This document shows positions 13,131 through 23,458 of a stretch of DNA of 64,000 bases, one piece after another. The notes below the pieces were generated by a model. That model made no database searches. It was not told where the DNA came from and worked only from the letters and a program-made list of their open reading frames with translations. The first letter of the stretch is position 1; the number at the start of each line of letters is the position of its first letter. The position numbers and the translations under genes are program-made. Source of the DNA: Thermothielavioides terrestris NRRL 8126 (taxonomy: Eukaryota; Ascomycota; Sordariomycetes; Sordariales; Chaetomiaceae); the NCBI RefSeq assembly GCF_000226115.1, contig NC_016460.1, forward strand, positions 744,001-808,000, in the 5' to 3' direction.

Positions 13131-15921
13131 AAAGTATATAGCTTGCTTGTCTAATGTCTTTAATAGTAGTATATAGGGCTACGCTTCTATAATCTGTCCT
13201 TCGGTTAGCGTAAAGTTTATATCCTTACTATTAAGGTCGTCCTTATTGTTACTAAGGTCGTGCTAGTGGTCTATTTAAGGTTATATAGGTCTATATTTAT
13301 CTTTGTCGCTATCGTCGGCTATATACTCGAAAAGCTTATAATATATTGCGAAGACTCTACTATAGGCGGTGCATTGCTAAATCTATAGGAGCTATTATAG
13401 CAGTTTGTTCTAACTTGGTCTAGGCTAGTAAAAGGTGTAATATAAGTGGTAAGAACTATTAGCTTCTTTGTCTTCTAATTCTTTGTTCTTAGCTTCGGTA
13501 TTATATTCGTCGATAAGAACGTACCTAGTCTTCTCTAATATTTTATAATAAAGGTTAGCGTCTTCGTCGTCTCTAGTCACTATAATCTCGCTATAGTATA
13601 AGAAGGTGCTATCTTCGAACTACTTCTTATATATATATATCTAAATCCGTTAAAGCCGTCGAGGTCGAGGTAGTCTTCCCTAGTTGCCGTTGTCGCCTCT
13701 TCTCTAGCTATTGAACAGTCTAACTCCTTCTTTACAATCGTTAAATAGTCGATATCCTCTTTTATATCTAGTTATACTATAGAAGTTTCGGTTATCGAAT
13801 AATTGTATTTAGTCACTATCTCTATACTAATTGTTTCTAGGTTGCTAGGGTTTGTCTCTATCTCTTTTCTAAGGATTATAATATCCTTTTCTACCTCTTT
13901 CTATCTAGAAGGCTCTACTATCCTCCTAGTCGTCTCCTTGTCCTTTATTGTCGTACTCTATATCTATATTATTAGCAATAGGACTATAGCTAATAATATA
14001 GCCCTTAGTAGTATCTTAGTGAAGCTTATCTTTAACGATATATACTTTAGTGTCGAGAATACTAAGGAATACGCCTATCTCTATAGTTATATCTAGTTTG
14101 GAGTACAACTAGTAAAGCTCTAGATAATGGTAGTTATATAGGCGTATTAGACGTTGCTCCTTAGTAGTATCTCCCTAAATATATATATATTTAAAGCATT
14201 TTATAGTAAATTTCTAAACTAGTTTATCTTTATAGTTGTCCTTTATAATATACTAGTTTTCATTTAGCTATTTCTCCACTTTATATCTCTTAATACCGAA
14301 CTCCTTTTTCAAATGTTCAGTCTACGCTTTTATAGATATAGTCAATACTACCTTTTCTATAGTAGAGAGCTATTGCTTATACTATTATAGCGCTAATCCT
14401 TGAAGTAGGGTCTATATCTCTATATATAGGGTCTCTTCTTTTACTAGGTAGTATCTAATAACCTAATCTACCTACTTAACCTAAAGGTTGATGTCCCTAT
14501 AGTATAGCTGCTATTTATCGTACTATAGGTCCTAGGGTTCCTTAGCCTCGTTCTCTATATCTAGCTAGAAGAAACTAGTGTCTTAAATCTTCTATTTCGA
14601 CGTAGGTATAAATAGCTATAAAGACGTAGTACTTCTATCCTTAGTTTTAGGCTAATAGTCTTCTACACCTATAGCCCTATTTACCCTTTTGATTATAATA
14701 TTTAGGTTCTCTATTATTCTAGCTATCTAGATAAGAAAGTCCTATATAGCAAAAGCGGCCTAGATGTCTATAGCTCTAGCTACTTGTCTAAAGGGTCTAG
14801 CTCCTTGTCTAGAGGGTCTAGCTACTTGTCTATATAGTAGGCTTAGTATCTCTTAAAATAGTAAAAAGACACTAGAATCGATTAAACTATCTATATATTC
14901 CGTTCTAGAGTTCTAGATAACTATACCTAGTCTAGGAAGCTTAGATAGGTACTAAGATAGTTGGCTAGGCGTTTATAATAGCGGCTAGGGAACCTAGTTG
15001 AAAGCGCTAATTAGCTAAGCTATTAGAGATAATAGGTCTTCTTTTTTAGATTATTAGTTTAGAGATAGTAGATCCTATAATCTTCTTAGTAGTCCTTAGT
15101 AGCATCTACTAAGATTATAGCTATTAATAATATAGGTTTTATATCTCTATTGAGGAATAGTTAATATAACTTAGGGCTCTAGTTGCTCCTAAAAGGTTAA
15201 GCTTAGTAGAGTTGCTAGCTAGTCCTTAGTCGAATTATATCTAGTTCTTACTAATATTTCTAGCAATATAGCTAGTCCTAGTTACTAATCGTTAGTCCTC
15301 TAAGGCTTCGAGGTCTCTAGCGGTCCCCGACTCTCTAGTACTAAGGTCTCTAGCATTTCTTAGGTCGAGTCCTTAATCTCCAAGGCAATGTCTTCGATCC
15401 TAGGGTCTAGGATAAGGTTCTTGCTAACGGCTATTTGGACTTTGCGCCTAATAGATATAAAATAGGCGTATAGAATATAGTTGTCAAGTATCTAAGAGGG
15501 AGGATACTCTAAGACGTATAGTTCTTAGGTATATCGCTATATATAGTCATCTCCTTCTAGTACTATCTCAAAGGATACTATAGCTTCTAGGTATTTAAGT
15601 TTCTATAGGCTAATACTAGTAACCTACTAAACGTTGTAGGTAACCCCAAAGTCCCTAATAAACTTAAGAGTCTACTATATATCCTTATAAACGTTTCTAT
15701 TTATAGGGCTTAACTTCGTCTAGTTCCTAACGCTTTAAAGGTACCTAGAGTTAGATTAACGGTATTAGCGAAACGAACTAGTTCGTTATATAGTACGTTT
15801 CCTAAAGCTTACTCCCTTAAAAAGGAGCATTATCTACCTTAGACGTTGCTCTATACAACTTACTAGATATAACTTGTAATATCTCCTAATCCAAACTTAG
15901 CTCCCTTCGACGGGAAGCAAA
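13131..15921 (-). pseudogene. Gag region of gypsy-1, degenerate
   Basis: This lies between the 5' LTR and the protease of the minus-strand element, where gag belongs. The minus-strand reading is acidic and stop-ridden, and I recognised no zinc knuckle. An opposite-strand 97-codon reading frame at 13803-14096 is Ile/Val/Leu-rich low-complexity translation of RIP DNA and is not taken as a gene. Confidence 0.45.
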
Positions 15922-15947
15922 CAGGTTCAAATCGTTAGTAGACACCA
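15922..15947 (-). promoter_or_regulatory. Candidate tRNA primer-binding site of gypsy-1
   Basis: Two bases inside the 5' LTR, the minus strand reads TGGTGTCTACTAACG. Its complement ends GACACCA and contains GGTTCAAATC, like the T-loop and CCA end of a tRNA. The spacing from T-loop to CCA is one base short of canonical, so the specific primer tRNA cannot be named. Confidence 0.45.
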
Positions 15948-15949
15948 CT

Positions 15950-16197
15950 TATTATATATAGATGGTGCTCGGTGACCATCTAGCGGTAAACGTATAAGGG
16001 TGAGAAAGATCAATGCCTCTTAGCCTCGTTAGCTAATAAGGCGGTATTCCTAAACACTAGTATATATTATAAAAGTATATTAATGCAGTCTACTGTTCTA
16101 CAAAGGGGTTGTAGGCGAGGTTCCCTTTTTAAAGGAACGCTCGTCACCCCTAACCGCGGTACGGTTATAGGTGCCCTTGCCACAGTTGCGTATAACA
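15950..16197 (-). repeat. Right LTR (5' LTR) of gypsy-1
   Basis: 248 bp, matching 5616-5863; followed directly by the duplicated target GCTTG at 16198-16202. Confidence 0.93.
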
Positions 16198-16202
16198 GCT
16201 TG

Positions 16203-17439
16203 CCCTAATACTAGATCGAGTTATATTCTAGGCCTTAATCTAAGTCCGAGTCATCGTTGTAGCGACATATACGCTATTGCTTACGCTTCTCGGTAGCCCA
16301 ACAGTAGGCAATAGCTACGTTGCTCTTCGAATAGAACGAGCGTAATATTGTAAATAGTCTTCAACTTCAAGTTCAATGTCAGTCACTACAATTATAGAAA
16401 ATGAACTTAGAAGACGTCTAGTTGACGATAACTGAACTATATACACCAACTATACTAGCGATGCTAATAGGTTATATAGGAGTTATAGGAAATGAAGGAG
16501 GACCGATTAGCATTTAGCAAAGGTTAAGAATTTTATAAGGAATTAAGAAAGGCTTTTTATATAGTATACTAATTGGTAAGTTTTATAATACTAGCTTTGG
16601 GCAACCTAGTGCTCCTTCCTTCCTAAGTATCTTATTGACTACGTATTGAAGGCATTTAGGAGGCGCTATATATACCCAACTTTAGGCTTGGCAAAGGCAT
16701 TGACAGGTGGATTTAGCTACTATAGGCCGATAAAAATAGTATATATAGCTCTTAGTCTAGCTACGCATTTTCTAGTATATACAGTTCTACGTATTTAGCC
16801 TTAGTAAGCTTCTAGGTCTACCAAGTTGTATATACGTAAGGTATAGAATACTTATATACCGGCTATAGGAAGCCCCTAGGCCGCTCTTCTAATGTAATAA
16901 GTACAATAGGCGCTATAATTAGCGCTTTAACACGTCACTTAGGTACTTAGTTAGTATCGCCAATATTATAATAAATACTATCTACCTACGTTATATCTAT
17001 TCTAGGCTAACGATATTCTACCCGATATACTAGAATTAACGACAGTTCCTTAAGCCGATAGATCGCGAGACCTATTTGTTAAGGGACTCCGAGGATATAG
17101 CAAACTCGCCTCCGCCTAATAATCGCTTTGCCTCCCGATCACTAGCAATTATAGCGAACTATATAGGCAAGTATCCTTTTAAACGGGATCTCTATAGTAA
17201 TAAAGCTTCTATCCTTGTCGCTAGAGGCTTTAGCACTGCCGCTAGCAGCTTCTAGGGGATTAGTGTATATAGGCATATATACCGTCGAGGTCCTAACGTT
17301 TTATTAGTTGCTAGTGGCTAGCCCCTAAGTACTAACAATTTTCGTATTACTATAGGCAACGATTATATAGAGGATTATACAGTGATAGCTATATAGTAGC
17401 GAAGGATTAGTAACTCGAGGTATTAAAAAGAAGTAAAAA
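16203..17439. other. Right arm of the first DNA transposon, no clear gene
   Basis: TA-rich RIP-mutated sequence continuing the transposon beyond the gypsy insertion. Minus-strand fragments next to the junction (for example SNVAIAYCWATEKRK near 16.3 kb) may be the transposase N-terminus, but no domain can be assigned. Confidence 0.4.
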
Positions 17440-18929
17440 AAGTAAGTTAGTAGCATCAAGCTATAGTAGTAGTAGCACCTATACCTATACCTATATCTAT
17501 ACCTATACTACCTATACTATTACTCGCTAGAGGTAGGAAAGCCCCTAAGGGCGGCGGCTAGCGAATTTTAAATCTTGCTACTAAAGTTCTAGAGTAGTTA
17601 GCAATGATCCAACAGACAGTACTATATAGCGTAGTATATACCTAGGTTCTTCTACACCTCCTTGGCTAGCTTAGCCTTCTTCTTCTTCTAATAGCCTAGC
17701 TATAGCGCCGCCTTATAGAAGTAGGCCTTAGTCATTTCCTTAAACTCTATTATCGTCATATATAGTCAGTATTAGTATCTGTATATACAACTAACAATAT
17801 ACTATAGTAAGAACTTACTATCCTTCTTCGGTATATTGTTATAGAAGCTTAGGAGAGCTTCCTGCTATACCTTTCTAAGCCTAGTATCCTTGGCTATGGC
17901 CTATATCTAGAGCATTACCTTTAGCGCTAAACCCTTAAACATCTTTATTATATATAGCTTGTCAGTATACCTAATTCTACCGTTGTTATAATTCGCTATA
18001 CTTATAAGCCTAGCTACTATAGTTATAAGTATCAACTAACTGCTTACCCTCTATATAATATTACCTAAGGGGGTAGGACCTTAAGAAGTCGATGCGCTTA
18101 GCTATATATATCTAGACTTTAAAAAAATTCTTAGGCGACTATGCCGCCTTGGCCTACTTATATAGGTATTCGTCGTTAGACGTCAGATGTACGTCTAGTA
18201 GTATAGTATACTTAGGGTCCTTAGTATAGTTCGCTATTAATTTCTATATATAGTTATAAGTATTATATTTAGACCCCTAGAGGAAACCTAGTAAGTGTAC
18301 TTACCTCTATATTAGTAAGGATATAGCTCTTGAAGTTCCGCTAGTCGTCTATAAGCTTAATATAGGCATTAGTATACTCTTGTCCAAATATATCGACGCT
18401 ATTACCGAAGATAGTTTAGATAATCTATACTACTAATTTCCTTAGTGATCTATATATTAGCTATCGAGTTAAGACTAACCTCCTTCTTCTTCTTAGGGAT
18501 ATAGCAGTGAAACAAAAATACTTGCTAACTACTTAAATTCTTAAGCTTATATATATATATATCGTTCTCCTCGATCTTAGCTACAATAGCCTTATTATCA
18601 TCGTTGTCAACGTCGCTACCTATCTAGGCTACCCATTTACGCTTATACACCTTATAGACGTCTATAGACGTCTTAGACACTAACGCCCTTTGCCTATTAT
18701 TTAGCTTTATAGCACTGTTAGTACTATATTAGTAGGCTACACTAGATACAACCGCTACTTAGACGTAGTATAGGCTACTACCTACCTGCTCACTATCATT
18801 GCTAATAGTAGTAGTAGTGGTGCTAGACAAGGTGCTAGCGTTTTAGGGGTTATAGGGGGGGACAGGGGCGTATAGGAGGAATATCTCATCGTCGCTCTCT
18901 ATACTATCGAACATATTAGTATTTAACAT
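17440..18929 (-). pseudogene. Second degenerate ORF of the first DNA transposon, family not recognised
   Basis: A minus-strand track begins at an ATG ending at 18929 (MLNTNMFDSIESDDEIF). A Ser/Thr-rich stretch written in ACT-type triplets follows, then VSKTSIDVYKVYKRKWVA and EENDIYIXKLKNLS. It continues in shifted frames to about 17.44 kb, including a Lys-rich segment (KKKKAKLAKEVQKNL). TAG stops are frequent. It is too degraded to name; an accessory DNA-binding protein of the transposon is possible, because elements with tnp2-like transposases often carry a second gene. Confidence 0.35.
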
Positions 18930-18950
18930 TATAACCTAATAGTATAATCC

Positions 18951-19177
18951 AACCTACTATAATTAGTATTATCATCCTATCTGAGTCTATCGCTAATATT
19001 AGAGTAGTACTACTTATAGAAGCTAGGTACCTATAGGCAAGGATCGAAAGCTTAGTATTAAACTAGTACTATCTAACCTAGCCTAATCAGTATTATCCTA
19101 TTAGAGTCTACTGCTAATATTAGAGTAGTGCTACTTATAAAAGATAGATGTCTATAGATAGGGATTAAAGGCTTAGT
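18951..19177. repeat. Tandem duplication, about 124-bp period
   Basis: The segment starting AACCTACTATAATTAGTATT at 18951 recurs from 19075 (AACCTAGCCTAATCAGTATT). The two copies share GCTAATATTAGAGTAGT and the GCTTAGTA end, and differ mainly by transitions and small indels. Confidence 0.75.
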
Positions 19178-20106
19178 AAAGATCTATAAATAGAAGTCTA
19201 GGTCAGTGATATTGCTAATGCACTATAGTAACTTTAGTAGCGTCAAGGCTCCTTAGCTAGCTAGCGCCAAGTTATAGTCTAAGTCCAAGTTATAGTCCAA
19301 GTCCAATATACGAGAAGAACAAATATATAGAGGAGGGCGGCTTCGGATACTTCAATATTACACTAATATCGACCAACAAGTCAGTTATATAGTTATAGTC
19401 TAAGTCACTAACAGTCAGTTATAGCTATAAGTTACTTAAGGTCTCCAACTTCAATTTAAACATAGTACTAGTAGCTTAGTTTAACTAGTAATAATCAAGG
19501 CAATGTTAGTGCTACAATAAAACTTAATATACTAGATAGACAGAGCGAAGGCAGTAGTAGCGACGTCGACTTAGACAAATTCCAAAGGAGGAAATAGCTA
19601 AGTAGTTAGGTAGACGTCTTACGACTCGGAGTTATTGGGGGACCCTTAGGTAACGGATACCTTGTATATAAGGTATCCTCCCTAGCTTACCTAATAAGTA
19701 GCTTGCATTGTAAAGGGTTTATTTGGAGGAGCCGTTTAAGAAGCGTTCATTTGCATTGAGCGGCTATTCAATGGAGCAACTTCTTTAGAGAGTCTCTTTT
19801 TTAGATAAGGCGAAGGTGTACTAGATATCTATAGCTCGCTTTATACGAGCTATATTTCTATATAGTAGCTCGTTATATAAGCTAGTTCCGGTTTATAAGT
19901 AGCTACTAGGCTGCTCAATTCGTATAAGCGTTCAGTATATGCTTCATTTATATATATAGCTTATTTGGATTTAAATGTGTACGGTGTAAGCTGTTCTATA
20001 TAGCTAGTATTGTAAGCAGCTTACTGGGCAAATGTCCCCGCGGTTTTACTGCTTATACTTTCGATCCACTTATACAAGGCTTATTTCCAATAAGTGGTGC
20101 AAATTC

Positions 20107-20123
20107 CGCTCCCCAACCCCCCC
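20107..20123 (-). repeat. Right terminal inverted repeat of the first DNA transposon
   Basis: CGCTCCCCAACCCCCCC is the reverse complement of 367-383. Base composition changes abruptly from TA-rich to GC-rich just to its right. Confidence 0.7.
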
Positions 20124-20846
20124 TATACTCCGGTAAGCTGTCCCGCTTTGGGCATCAAGGAGAAACGGTTTAGATATGGCTCTACTCGCCATTGGGTCGC
20201 ATCAACAAGCCGTAGGAAAGAGAAAAGCGATCGGGTCGCAGATGTTTCCTTCGCGCTTCTGACCTGTTTTGAGCGAAGACTGAGAAAATATGCCTTCAAC
20301 GACTGTCGACGATGGACGCCATTTCTTCCGTCCTTCCAACACAAGGTAATGCAATAGAACAGTCAATCTACCCCGCCTTCCAGCATCACCGGGATTCGTC
20401 CGAAAGGCTTTAAGATTCTGACGTCCCAGGGATCCAATGTGTCGTCTTTTGACGTGGAGAATCGTCAAGAGGCGATCATTACTAACCCAGCAACCCTGTC
20501 ATCTTCGTCCGCCATGCGCGTCCTTTCTGCGCTTCCGCTGCTCCCGGCCGGCCTGCACTACCATGCCGGTAAGACAACAGCGTCTCACCGCGATGAGCAG
20601 GGGCAGCCTAGCCAACCATGTCCTGCTACGCCCCCAGGTACCGTGGCAGTGCCGGCGAATCCCTCCAGGGCTCAAGACCAGCAACCACATCTTTTGTGCG
20701 TACCAAGATTCGTACAGAACCCAGAAGAACGGGGCCGTCGAGGATCGAGATGGACAGATGCATATGGCCGCTAGCATGCTGCACCGCGGCTTCTAAATAC
20801 ATTTCTATACATGAACAACATGTGACTCCCCTTTCCCACCCTCTTT
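20124..20846. other. Intergenic, between transposon edge and the AA9 gene
   Basis: GC-rich, with overlapping short reading frames on both strands but no recognisable protein and no consistent splice structure. The part next to 20846 will be the 3' UTR and terminator of the AA9 gene. Confidence 0.5.
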
Positions 20847-21839
20847 CTAACCCCGCCGATCATACCCCCTCCCCTTCATCCTCGCCGCAACCGTCGGCGT
20901 CATGGCGCCCGTGTACGGCGCCGTCTCGCTAGTCCTTGTAACGACGACGGGCGTGCCCGCCGCCGTCGACACGCTCGGGCTCTGCTGCGCGTACGGCACC
21001 GGCGTGGCGCCCGCCGCCACCGTCGGCCCGGGCACGACATACGACGACAGCGCGGCCGTGACATTGACCAGCACGCCCGGATCGTTCTCCTTGTAGAACC
21101 CGCGCGCGTCATACGCATCCATCTGCAGACCCCCCGCCGTCACCGCCGCCGTCGTTGCAGCCACACTACTATTATCACCACTGGCGTCCACCCACAGGTT
21201 CATGCAGAGCGGATAGTTCTGCGCCCCGTTCTTCCTCGCCGCGTAGTGCAGCGCGATGATCTCGTTGCGCAGCACGTACGCGCCGGTCGGCAGCCCCGCC
21301 GGCACGGCGACCTGCCAGCTGTTGTTGGCGGCGATCAGCACGTCGGTGGCCCAGCGCTTGCCGGGGGTGCCCTCGCCCTGGGTGCCCGCGCCGGCGACGT
21401 TCTGCATGGTCGGGCTGGAGTCGTCGATCTTGGTCCACCGCAGCGCGGTCTTGTTCTGGCCCGTGCAGCCCGTGTCCGACTCGCAGCGGGCGAGGTACGA
21501 CAGCACGGGACCGATGTGGCCGACCGGCCAGCCGTTCCACTGGACGTGGATGCGGTCGCCCGGGCGCACGGGCGCGTGGCCGGCCGGGCTGGTGCCGGCG
21601 ATGTGGCAAATGATGTCCGGGGTGGAGTAGTTGGCCGGCGTGACGAAGCCGTCGTCGACGGCGCCGGTGGACCACCCGACCCGGGAAGGGTAGTTGGCCT
21701 GGTGCGGGCGCGGGTCGAAGCCCTGGTAGAGCTTGCCGTTAACGATAATGTACGCGAGGTGTGAGTGGGCGAGGGCGGTGGAACCGAGGGTGAGGGCGGT
21801 CAGGACCGTGGTTAGGAGTTGAGGGAGTGCGGGCGGCAT
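20847..21839 (-). CDS. AA9 lytic polysaccharide monooxygenase (former GH61), secreted
   Basis: A single-exon 330-residue protein. Residues 1-24 form a signal peptide ending TALA, so the mature protein starts at His25, the N-terminal ligand of the copper histidine brace. The second ligand is His108 in WPVGHIGPVLSYLARC. The axial Tyr209 with its partner Gln207 lies in GAQNYPLCMNLWV, and His198 is the usual second-sphere residue. The family oxidatively cleaves cellulose or other beta-glucans outside the cell. The domain closes with the usual DPGVLVNV and VVPGP stretch near residue 270. A Ser/Thr/Pro/Ala-rich tail of about 55 residues follows, with no CBM1 module and a basic end (KGRGYDRRG). Potential N-glycosylation sites include N129 and N172. 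It sits about 720 bp from the transposon edge. AA9 identity is secure; substrate and regioselectivity are not predictable. Confidence 0.95.
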   Translation of the reverse strand: MPPALPQLLTTVLTALTLGSTALAHSHLAYIIVNGKLYQGFDPRPHQANYPSRVGWSTGAVDDGFVTPANYSTPDIICHIAGTSPAGHAPVRPGDRIHVQWNGWPVGHIGPVLSYLARCESDTGCTGQNKTALRWTKIDDSSPTMQNVAGAGTQGEGTPGKRWATDVLIAANNSWQVAVPAGLPTGAYVLRNEIIALHYAARKNGAQNYPLCMNLWVDASGDNSSVAATTAAVTAGGLQMDAYDARGFYKENDPGVLVNVTAALSSYVVPGPTVAAGATPVPYAQQSPSVSTAAGTPVVVTRTSETAPYTGAMTPTVAARMKGRGYDRRG

Positions 21840-23182
21840 CGTGGAGGCTGGTAGTGGTCTTGACGGCCTTGGAAAGGGCGGTTGGTGATTGGGAGGGCGA
21901 GGTGAGGTGTGACGAGGGCCAAGATGGAAGGGCTATAACACGGCACGGGCGGCGATCCGTGTTTCTACTTGTATCCAGTCATATGGGTCGCTGCCGGCGG
22001 GACGGGAGCACTCAAGATCCACGCGGCAGGCAGCCGTATATTGTCATTTATGCTGACTGCAGCTTGGGTTCGTTCTCTCACCGATCCCCGGCCTCGGGCA
22101 CAATCGAGCCGGGGACACATGGTCCGCATCGACGGCCGTATGCCAGATTCAAGTTGCCAATTGCACCAGGAACTCTCCCGTTCGTTCGGCGCCAGAAGTG
22201 CTCGGCGCTGCTATGCCGGCCAGCGAAGCCCGGTTCCCGGGATGTCGAGGCGTGGCTTCAACGCTAATTGGCTGGCGCTCGATATGGCCAGAGGAAGCGG
22301 AAAGGAAAATCAAGGGGGTTGACCAAGTTCTCATCTTTGCTCGTGGAGATACAACTGTCGGGACGCCGCGAGTTGATCCCGCGCCCGTCGATCCCATCAC
22401 ATCGCGCGCCATCTTCCGTGGCCAAAGTTGCCAAGAAAGGGAAATAGTCGCAGTCCATGGCAGGGAACTCGCGGTGCGGTAATTCCCCCCTTCCAGCTTG
22501 CGTTGCCTAGATGTCCGTGCCGTCCCGGATAAACAGGGCACTGCGGGCATCAAAGTGGTCCCAAAGCGCAGATCGTACCGGCTTGGGACGTTTGCCGGAG
22601 TGTGGGGTGCGTTTCATCTATTTGATGTAGCTGCCCTTCCCATTCGTCCCGGAAACGTCAGTCATGATTTGCTGGGCGACTCCAAATGATCGACATATTC
22701 GACAATCTGGGGAGCGGGAACAAGGCCCGTTGACTTACAAAGTAAAGCGGCTCGCTTCGAACCTCCACCTTGAGCGGTTCCCCGTGAGCTGCTTATCCCC
22801 GTGAACGGCCGCTCGTTATGCTCCAGGGAATCTTGGCAGCTTGCATGCAGATGGCGTCTGGGATGCCAGCCGTATCGGGCCTATACACGCCGCACGCAGT
22901 ACGCAAGTGTGCCGCCTGGTGAAGTCCGAATGTCACCTCGTCTCTCGAGGTGTTGTGCGAAGATCTCAGTCTCCCACCTCCTAGTGACTCTGAGACGGCC
23001 TGTGCTTGTCTCCCATCCCAGGCTTGTTGTCGAGCTGACATGCTTCCGGCGTAATGTAACTATCTCCTTGTGTCCACAATTGTACACCAGCTGGATGTCG
23101 GAGCGTGTGGTTAACAGCGCGTCGCAAAGCAGACTTCATGAACTCGCTGATCCCTTCATTTTGCCCAGCAAGGTGAATGGTA
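21840..23182. other. Intergenic: AA9 promoter side and tRNA upstream region
   Basis: No gene recognised. A TATA-like TTATAG on the minus strand lies about 90 bp upstream of the AA9 start codon. Short GC-rich open frames at 22.1-22.6 and 22.8-23.2 kb have no family resemblance and overlap each other on both strands. Confidence 0.5.
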
Positions 23183-23261
23183 GGTCCGCTGGCTCAATGG
23201 CAGAGCGTCTGACTACGAAGGCGTAATCAGGAGGTTCCAGGTTCGACCCCTGGGTGGATCG
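23183..23261 (+). tRNA. tRNA-Arg(ACG) with a 7-nt intron
   Basis: The full cloverleaf can be drawn. The acceptor is GGTCCGC with GTGGATC (two G-T pairs); D stem GCTC/GAGC; anticodon stem TCTGA/TCAGG; five-base variable loop; T arm CCAGG-TTCGACC-CCTGG; discriminator G at 23261. The anticodon loop holds 14 bases. Removing AGGCGTA (23219-23225), directly after the base 3' of the anticodon, restores CTACGAA with anticodon ACG at 23215-23217. ACG is read as ICG and decodes CGU/CGC/CGA. The A box and B box (GGTTCGACC) are intact, and a TTTTT pol III terminator follows at 23267-23271. Confidence 0.93.
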
Positions 23262-23266
23262 ATTGC

Positions 23267-23271
23267 TTTTT
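23267..23271 (+). terminator. RNA polymerase III terminator of tRNA-Arg
   Basis: A run of five T six bases after the mature 3' end, followed by further T-rich sequence. Confidence 0.8.
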
Positions 23272-23458
23272 CCATTTTCTTTTCCTTCTTCTTTGGCTCC
23301 GTGCGGAATGAGGCAACCCTAACCCAGGACCGGCCGGGCTTGCTGCCAGTTGGTTGCTGGAAAACTTGGCCATGTGCGGCTCAGCCCCAGCGGAGGCCAA
23401 CCTAGCTGTGAGTCTGTGACCGACATGAGCGTGCGTCGCCAGGCAAACGGGAAAAGAG

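Larger units (their letters stand above)
5616..16197 (-). mobile_element. Complete but RIP-mutated Ty3/gypsy LTR retrotransposon (gypsy-1)
   Basis: Two 248-bp direct LTRs (5616-5863 and 15950-16197) begin TG and end CA, allowing for RIP, and the element is flanked by the exact 5-bp duplication GCTTG at 5611-5615 and 16198-16202. Total length is 10,582 bp. Protease, reverse transcriptase and RNase H remnants read on the minus strand in that order, so the 5' LTR is the right-hand copy. The order of domains and the RT motifs place it in Ty3/gypsy rather than Ty1/copia. It is unusually long because about 2 kb of further coding-like sequence lies between pol and the 3' LTR. It inserted into the tnp2-like transposon. 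Confidence 0.92.
366..20123 (-). mobile_element. RIP-mutated DNA transposon with G-rich terminal inverted repeats, split by a gypsy element
   Basis: The block is strongly TA-rich and bounded by an inverted repeat: a 17-bp perfect core at both ends, continuing as an imperfect match for some 20 bases more. Short ATAAGC/GCTTAT motifs recur in the terminal few hundred bases at both ends, as expected of transposase-binding subterminal repeats. Removing the gypsy element at 5616-16197 with one copy of its target duplication leaves about 9.2 kb. Minus-strand remnants left of the gypsy resemble tnp2-type (CACTA/Plavaka-like) transposases. No convincing target duplication was found; a shared CCCGCTT at 357-363 and 20142-20148 is not symmetrical about the ends. 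Superfamily assignment is inference. Confidence 0.6.

Noticed and set aside
1090..19000. Short open frames in the TA-rich block as host genes
   Set aside because: Their translations are Ile/Tyr/Ser/Leu-rich by-products of RIP; where protein families are readable they are transposon proteins with TAG stops.
357..20148. CCCGCTT on both sides of the first block as a target duplication
   Set aside because: The left copy is 3 bases from the terminal repeat and the right copy 18 bases away, so it does not flank the element symmetrically; a 7-bp match can occur by chance.
20437..20796. Overlapping 104-119-codon frames left of the AA9 gene
   Set aside because: Four mutually overlapping frames on both strands with no domain, no splice pattern and composition typical of chance frames in GC-rich DNA.
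21175..21764. Arg/His-rich frames overlapping the AA9 gene on both strands
   Set aside because: Shadows of the AA9 reading frame; long only because of high third-position GC.
22149..22553. 134-codon minus-strand frame upstream of the AA9 gene
   Set aside because: No recognisable family, overlapped by an equally long frame on the other strand, and without promoter or splice support.
22755..22775. GGTTCGAAGC on the minus strand as a tRNA B box
   Set aside because: No acceptor, D or anticodon stems can be folded around it and the B box lacks the closing CC.
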